9,914 nt of DNA from Gammaproteobacteria bacterium. GTDB taxonomy: Bacteria; Pseudomonadota; Gammaproteobacteria; SZUA-229. Below, in pieces: positions 6,200 through 9,914 of this stretch. Position 1 is the first letter of the stretch. Each line of letters starts with the position of its first letter. The notes under the pieces were generated by a model. It was given only the letters and a program-made list of their open reading frames with translations, ran no database searches and was not told where the DNA came from. A program made the translations under genes and the position numbers. The stretch lies in NCBI GenBank assembly GCA_015484935.1, contig WFUQ01000143.1, positions 1 through 9,914 on the forward strand, written 5' to 3'.

Positions 6200-6553
6200 A
6201 TGTCAGTGCGTAGAGAAGTATTAGATGACGGTAAAAAAGTACAGATAAACATCAGTGGTCGTTTCGACTACAAATTATCACAGGAATTTCGCGATACTTA
6301 TCGTCAGATACCGGGACAGGAAGGCGTGGCCTATTATGTCAACCTGAGTGAAGCCGATTATATGGATAGCTCAGCTCTTGGTATGTTGTTGCTGCTGAGA
6401 GAACATGCCAAATGTCGCGGCGGTGCTGTCTATATCGAAAGACCGAGTGAGCAGATCGATAACATATTGAAGGTGGCGAATTTTGAACAGTTATTCACCA
6501 TCAACTATACAGCCACTCCAGGTGCGAGTGCGGGAGCCGGAGCGGGTGGATGA
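6200..6553 (+). CDS. STAS-domain anti-sigma factor antagonist (paralog 2)
   Basis: This 117-residue STAS protein is co-linear with the one at 259-582: DYMDSSALGMLLL occupies the same residues 53-65, with Ser57/Ser58 as phosphorylation candidates. It should be phosphorylated by the HATPase kinases and dephosphorylated by the PP2C domain encoded directly downstream, and in turn bind a target protein. The start at ATG 6200 is chosen over the GTG at 6197 because the first residues (MSV) then match the paralog (MSI); GGGG lies 7 nt upstream. Unlike the paralog it has a Gly/Ala-rich tail, residues 108-117, whose codons also supply the SD (GGAG at 6539-6542) for the next gene. Its stop overlaps the next start as ATGA. 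Confidence 0.93.
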   Translation: MSVRREVLDDGKKVQINISGRFDYKLSQEFRDTYRQIPGQEGVAYYVNLSEADYMDSSALGMLLLLREHAKCRGGAVYIERPSEQIDNILKVANFEQLFTINYTATPGASAGAGAGG

Positions 6554-8280
6554 ATGCACCCGACAGTATCTTTACAGCCTCGGAACGGCTGGCGAGTGAA
6601 CGTGGTACGGCGCTCGTAGTAGAGTCATCTGAGCATGGTTGTTCTGATCTGGAGCAAGGTTTATGTCGTCTGGGTTACAGTGTCAGGACTGATGCAGATC
6701 ATCGATCGGCGATCGACTGGTATACGGAAAATCACTGCGATATCGCTTTCGTCGTCGCAAGCAGTGACGCAGGTCCGATAGAAAGAACCATATCGACCTT
6801 AAAAAAATTGTCATCTGACCGTTTTGTTCCACTGGTCGTAGTCTATTCCAACGAAACAGAATCGTCACTAGAGTCATACATGAGCGCTGGTGCGGATGAT
6901 TATCTATCGTACCCGTTTACTGCTACTTCACTGCAGAGACGTATTGGTGTGCTGGAGCAATTGAGTGAATTGCAGAAACTGTATCAGTACTCTCTCAATG
7001 AGCAAGTCGTCGGCAAGAGGATCCAGGCTGCCGCATTGTCATCGCGGACAACTGAAGTTGAAAGTATACAGTCACTGAATCGTTCAGCCGCGATCTTCAG
7101 TGGTGACTTGATGTTGGTAGCGCATAAGCCGGACGGCGGGCTGCATGTGCTGCTGGCTGACTTTACCGGACATGGGCTGTCAGCGGCTATCGCTGTATTA
7201 CCTGTGGCAGATACTTTCTCCGTGATGACAGAGAAGGGATTCGAGCCTGACCTGATCATCAGGCAGATCAATAATAAATTATACAAGTTACTACCGACCA
7301 ATATGTTTATGGCTGCGACGATAGTGAAAGTCGATAATGATCTTTCACGGGCGAGTGTGTGGAATGCTGGCATGCCGGATGTCTACCTGCAGGATGGAGA
7401 TAGCGGGTGTATCACCAAAACATTCGGTTCTGCCTGCCTGCCGCTGGGAGTGGTCGGAAACATCGAAAGTAATCTGAATAAGGTAGATGTAGATGTGAAA
7501 GCGGGCGATCAGTTCATCATGCATTCAGATGGTCTGACGGAATGTGTCGATCAAGAAGGAGAGATGTATGGTGTCGACAGACTTGAATCGATAATAAATA
7601 CCACATCAGTAGATGAAGTCTATGCTGCCATCGTCGCTGATCTGGATGAATTCTCAGGCGGGCATGACCATGATGACGACATCAGTCTTGTCTGTATCCC
7701 TTGTGTCGAACAACTGTTTCTGAAAGATGAACCGGTCTGTTTCGATGCTGAACATGTCAATCATGAACGCAGCGGTAACTGGCGTCTGGTGATGGAGTTG
7801 AGTGGGGCCAGTCTCTATGATGTCGATCCTGTGCCGGTGCTTATAAATGAATATAGCAAGCAGTTCAGTCAACCGGTGCCGGTCATGCAGCTGCATAAAG
7901 TCCTTTCGGAACTTTACAAAAATTCCCTGGAATACGGTGTTTTCGACTCGCAACGCAAGGATAAGGTTCGTGCCTATCGTTGCAGCAAGAGTGATAAGGC
8001 GGGGATGAATCTGTTCGATGGGAGTTATATCAAGATAGAGCTGAAGCAGGTCAGTTATATGAATCGGCCTGCTGTCTATCTGAGAGTTGAAGACAGTGGT
8101 AAAGGATTCGATCATTCGAAAGTGATGCTGTCGCTCAAATCCGGTAACGAAGATCTCGCAACGGGCTATGGGCTGAATATGGTCCGGGCGATGTGTAACT
8201 CTATCAGGTTTAATGATGCTGGTAACAGTGTCGAGGCGGTGTTGATCACGCCGGTGTTGGAGGAGACGGCAGATGTCTAG
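6550..8280 (+). CDS. Pseudo-receiver, PP2C phosphatase and HATPase kinase protein
   Basis: The 576-residue soluble protein has the HsbR/CrsR layout. Residues about 20-135 form a receiver fold lacking its chemistry: the acidic pair is Glu25/Ser26, the acceptor Asp position is Val69 and the conserved Lys is Tyr121. Residues about 155-385 are a SpoIIE-type PP2C phosphatase with apparently complete metal ligands: SGD (Asp186), LLADFTGHG (Asp204), MHSDGLTE (Asp327) and DHDDDISL (Asp376/Asp377). The C-terminal part (about 430-570) is a GHKL ATPase with an N box ELYKNSLEYG (Glu454, Asn458), a G1 box EDSGKGFD and a G2 box TGYGLNMV. It should dephosphorylate, and possibly phosphorylate, STAS serines. 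It overlaps the upstream STAS gene by 4 nt and the downstream kinase gene by 8 nt. Loss of receiver residues means input must come by binding rather than phosphorylation. Confidence 0.94.
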   Translation: MNAPDSIFTASERLASERGTALVVESSEHGCSDLEQGLCRLGYSVRTDADHRSAIDWYTENHCDIAFVVASSDAGPIERTISTLKKLSSDRFVPLVVVYSNETESSLESYMSAGADDYLSYPFTATSLQRRIGVLEQLSELQKLYQYSLNEQVVGKRIQAAALSSRTTEVESIQSLNRSAAIFSGDLMLVAHKPDGGLHVLLADFTGHGLSAAIAVLPVADTFSVMTEKGFEPDLIIRQINNKLYKLLPTNMFMAATIVKVDNDLSRASVWNAGMPDVYLQDGDSGCITKTFGSACLPLGVVGNIESNLNKVDVDVKAGDQFIMHSDGLTECVDQEGEMYGVDRLESIINTTSVDEVYAAIVADLDEFSGGHDHDDDISLVCIPCVEQLFLKDEPVCFDAEHVNHERSGNWRLVMELSGASLYDVDPVPVLINEYSKQFSQPVPVMQLHKVLSELYKNSLEYGVFDSQRKDKVRAYRCSKSDKAGMNLFDGSYIKIELKQVSYMNRPAVYLRVEDSGKGFDHSKVMLSLKSGNEDLATGYGLNMVRAMCNSIRFNDAGNSVEAVLITPVLEETADV

Positions 8281-9190
8281 TGGTGTTTCGGAAATTCTCG
8301 TTGTAGATGATGAGGATTTCAATCGTGAACTCATCGCAGAATATCTCGACACAGCGGGGTATGCGCATGCGGCAGTCGAAAATGGCGAGCAGGCCCTGGC
8401 CATCCTGAAAGAAAGTTCGGATCGGTTCAGCGCCATCCTGCTCGACAGGATGATGCCCGGTATCAACGGACTAGAGGTATTGAAGCAGATAAAGAATACC
8501 GAAGCCTTAAAGAACCTGCCGGTCATCATGCAGACGGCAAAGGCAGGCAAAGAGAATATGCTCGAAGGCCTGGCTGCAGGTGCGCACTATTATCTGACCA
8601 AGCCTTACGATCAGGAAACGCTGGTCACCATAGTCAGAACGGCCGTAAGAGATTATGAGCAGTACCGTGATCTGAAACACAGTGTGCAGGAAAGCAACCG
8701 TACCCTGTCGCTGATGAGTAAGGGCGAATTTCGTTATAACACGATCGAGCAGGGACGGAATCTGGCAACCATGCTGGCGAATGCCTGCGATGAGCCCGAC
8801 AGGGTGGTGCTGGGATTGACTGAGCTGATGATAAACGCAGTCGAGCACGGCAACCTGGGTATCACCTATGAAGAAAAATCCGAGCTGAATGCGAACGGTG
8901 ACCTTGAAGCAGAGATAGACATACGTTTGAACATGGAAGAATACAGTAGTAAGCAGGTCGTGGTTGAATTCGAAAGGCGTGACAGCGAGATCGTTTTCGT
9001 TATCAGTGACGAGGGTGACGGCTTCGACTGGGAACAGTACCTCGAACTCAGCCCGGAACGTGTCTTCGATAGTCATGGACGGGGTATCGCCATGGCGAAA
9101 TCTATCAGTTTCGATAGCATCGAATATAAAGACAGGGGTAATAAAGTCTGCATGAGTGTGAATTGCCGACAGCATGGTGTGCAGGAGTAG
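8273..9190 (+). CDS. Receiver fused to an anti-sigma-type HATPase (serine kinase)
   Basis: The 305-residue response regulator has an intact receiver (about 6-125): Asp12/Asp13, acceptor Asp58 in AILLDRMMPG, Thr88 and Lys110 in LTKPY. A helical linker (about 126-150) leads to a RsbW/SpoIIAB-type HATPase with an N box TELMINAVEHGN (Glu184, Asn188), a G1 box SDEGDGFDW and a G2 box HGRGIAM. Such kinases phosphorylate STAS antagonists on serine; the receiver presumably turns this on or off in response to a histidine kinase or HPt protein. AGGAG lies 7 nt before the ATG, and the start overlaps the previous gene by 8 nt, so the two should be made together. A second STAS kinase beside a phosphatase-kinase is the notable point. 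No DNA-binding domain is present. Confidence 0.94.
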   Translation: MSSGVSEILVVDDEDFNRELIAEYLDTAGYAHAAVENGEQALAILKESSDRFSAILLDRMMPGINGLEVLKQIKNTEALKNLPVIMQTAKAGKENMLEGLAAGAHYYLTKPYDQETLVTIVRTAVRDYEQYRDLKHSVQESNRTLSLMSKGEFRYNTIEQGRNLATMLANACDEPDRVVLGLTELMINAVEHGNLGITYEEKSELNANGDLEAEIDIRLNMEEYSSKQVVVEFERRDSEIVFVISDEGDGFDWEQYLELSPERVFDSHGRGIAMAKSISFDSIEYKDRGNKVCMSVNCRQHGVQE

Positions 9191-9193
9191 ATG

Positions 9194-9914
9194 ATGAAGG
9201 TCAATCAGAAAGAGTTGAAGGCTAAGAGGATATACGAGAAGACGATCCGTCTTCTGGACTCATCACAGACAGAATTGCGACAGATGCGATCGCTTCTGAA
9301 GAAATCTATCAATGCACTTGCATTGTCATCCGAGAATGATGATACAGAACAGCGTGACAGGATACTGAAAGGCTTGGCGAACGGCTTCGACAAGAACAGT
9401 GACCTGAGCGTGCTGGATGCGATGCTGGATGAGATAATCGTACGTTCGGAGCTATCGTCTGAACTGGTCGTTGCGACTGCTGCGAATGAAGAAGCCGGTG
9501 GTTTTGTTGAGAACGATCTTAACCAGATGTTGATCGAATTCATCAATCGACTGTCTCTGCAGGATGACGTGAAAGATAAACGTCAACAGCTGGCTGAGGA
9601 CCTGGCTTACCCGATCACCGGCTTCTCTGCATGGGCAGACATCATCAACAAGATGGTTGAAGTGATCAATGACAGTATCAGTTCGATGGAGGCGGAGAAG
9701 CAGGAACTGCAGCGTTTTATCAACAAGATCATCCAGCAGCTTGCAGATATCGAAGCCTATGTGTCAGAGAGCAGAAACGAGTCTGCCGAGACAGCATCAC
9801 AATCAGCAGTGCTGAGTGAGTCGGTGAATGCTGATGTGAAGAATATACAGGATAGCGTGTCAGAAGCGACTGATATCGATGTGTTGAAACAAAACGTGCA
9901 ATGCTATCTGGATA
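9194..9914 (+). CDS. N-terminal part of a probable coiled-coil diguanylate cyclase (truncated)
   Basis: The frame stays open to the right edge, giving 240 residues. The start at ATG 9194 is preferred over ATG 9191 because AGGAG then ends 6 nt upstream. The visible part is almost wholly helical, without membrane segments. Residues about 10-80 (with LLKKSINALALSSEND followed by LDAMLDEI) and about 160-240 (long heptad-like helices ending ATDIDVLKQNVQCYLD) resemble the N-terminal coiled-coil region of proteobacterial diguanylate cyclases, in which a GGDEF domain follows. That domain would lie beyond the window, so the activity is an inference. A cyclase here would match HsbD, the output of the P. 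aeruginosa HsbR-HsbA pathway. Another coiled-coil signalling protein is possible. Confidence 0.72.
   Translation, partial: MKVNQKELKAKRIYEKTIRLLDSSQTELRQMRSLLKKSINALALSSENDDTEQRDRILKGLANGFDKNSDLSVLDAMLDEIIVRSELSSELVVATAANEEAGGFVENDLNQMLIEFINRLSLQDDVKDKRQQLAEDLAYPITGFSAWADIINKMVEVINDSISSMEAEKQELQRFINKIIQQLADIEAYVSESRNESAETASQSAVLSESVNADVKNIQDSVSEATDIDVLKQNVQCYLD

Noticed and set aside
7654..8550. A 298-codon - strand frame
   Set aside because: It lies opposite the HATPase part of the PP2C protein and the receiver of the next gene, both clear coding regions; its product has no recognisable domain.
8507..9175. A 222-codon - strand frame
   Set aside because: Antisense to the REC-HATPase gene, no SD and no recognisable domain.

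Overview
The window looks like a chemotaxis and signalling locus of a flagellated proteobacterium, most likely gamma- or betaproteobacterial. Base composition is roughly balanced by eye and coding is dense, with overlapping genes and clear Shine-Dalgarno (SD) sites. Three promoter candidates match the flagellar sigma-28 (FliA) consensus. The species cannot be told from the sequence. No phage, IS element, CRISPR array, tRNA or rRNA is visible.

Layout, left to right. (1) Positions 1-192 hold the end of a + strand gene whose last residues form a histidine phosphotransfer (HPt) helix. (2) A small STAS protein (anti-sigma factor antagonist type) is encoded on the - strand at 259-582. (3) Positions 583-875 are a divergent promoter region with a FliA-type promoter facing each way and a weaker sigma-54-like site. 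(4) A + strand operon at 876-5973 reads cheR, a degenerate GxxExxY/PD-(D/E)XK-like protein, cheB, a REC-GGDEF-EAL protein, cheD and a possible 57-residue ORF. (5) Positions 5974-6199 are a second promoter region with another FliA-type site. (6) A second + strand operon starts at 6200. It encodes a second STAS protein (about 54% identical to the first by hand count), a pseudo-receiver/PP2C phosphatase/HATPase protein, a canonical receiver fused to an anti-sigma-type HATPase kinase, and the N-terminal half of a coiled-coil protein that looks like a diguanylate cyclase running off the right edge.

How the genes may work together (inference). CheR, CheB and CheD methylate, demethylate and deamidate chemoreceptors, but no receptor, CheA, CheW, CheY or CheC lies in the window. 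The second operon is a partner-switching module: kinase domains should phosphorylate the STAS serine and the PP2C domain should remove the phosphate. The layout recalls the HptB-HsbR-HsbA-HsbD pathway of Pseudomonas aeruginosa and CrsR-CrsA of Shewanella. Here, however, there are two STAS proteins and two kinase domains, and the receiver on the phosphatase has lost its phosphorylation residues while the separate kinase carries an intact one. With FliA-type promoters in front of both STAS genes and cheR, the locus plausibly links flagellar gene expression, receptor adaptation and c-di-GMP signalling. The most distinctive points are the split partner-switching architecture, the matched FliA promoters on the STAS paralogs, the inactive-looking nuclease-fold protein between cheR and cheB, and a Glu-to-Lys change in the EAL domain.
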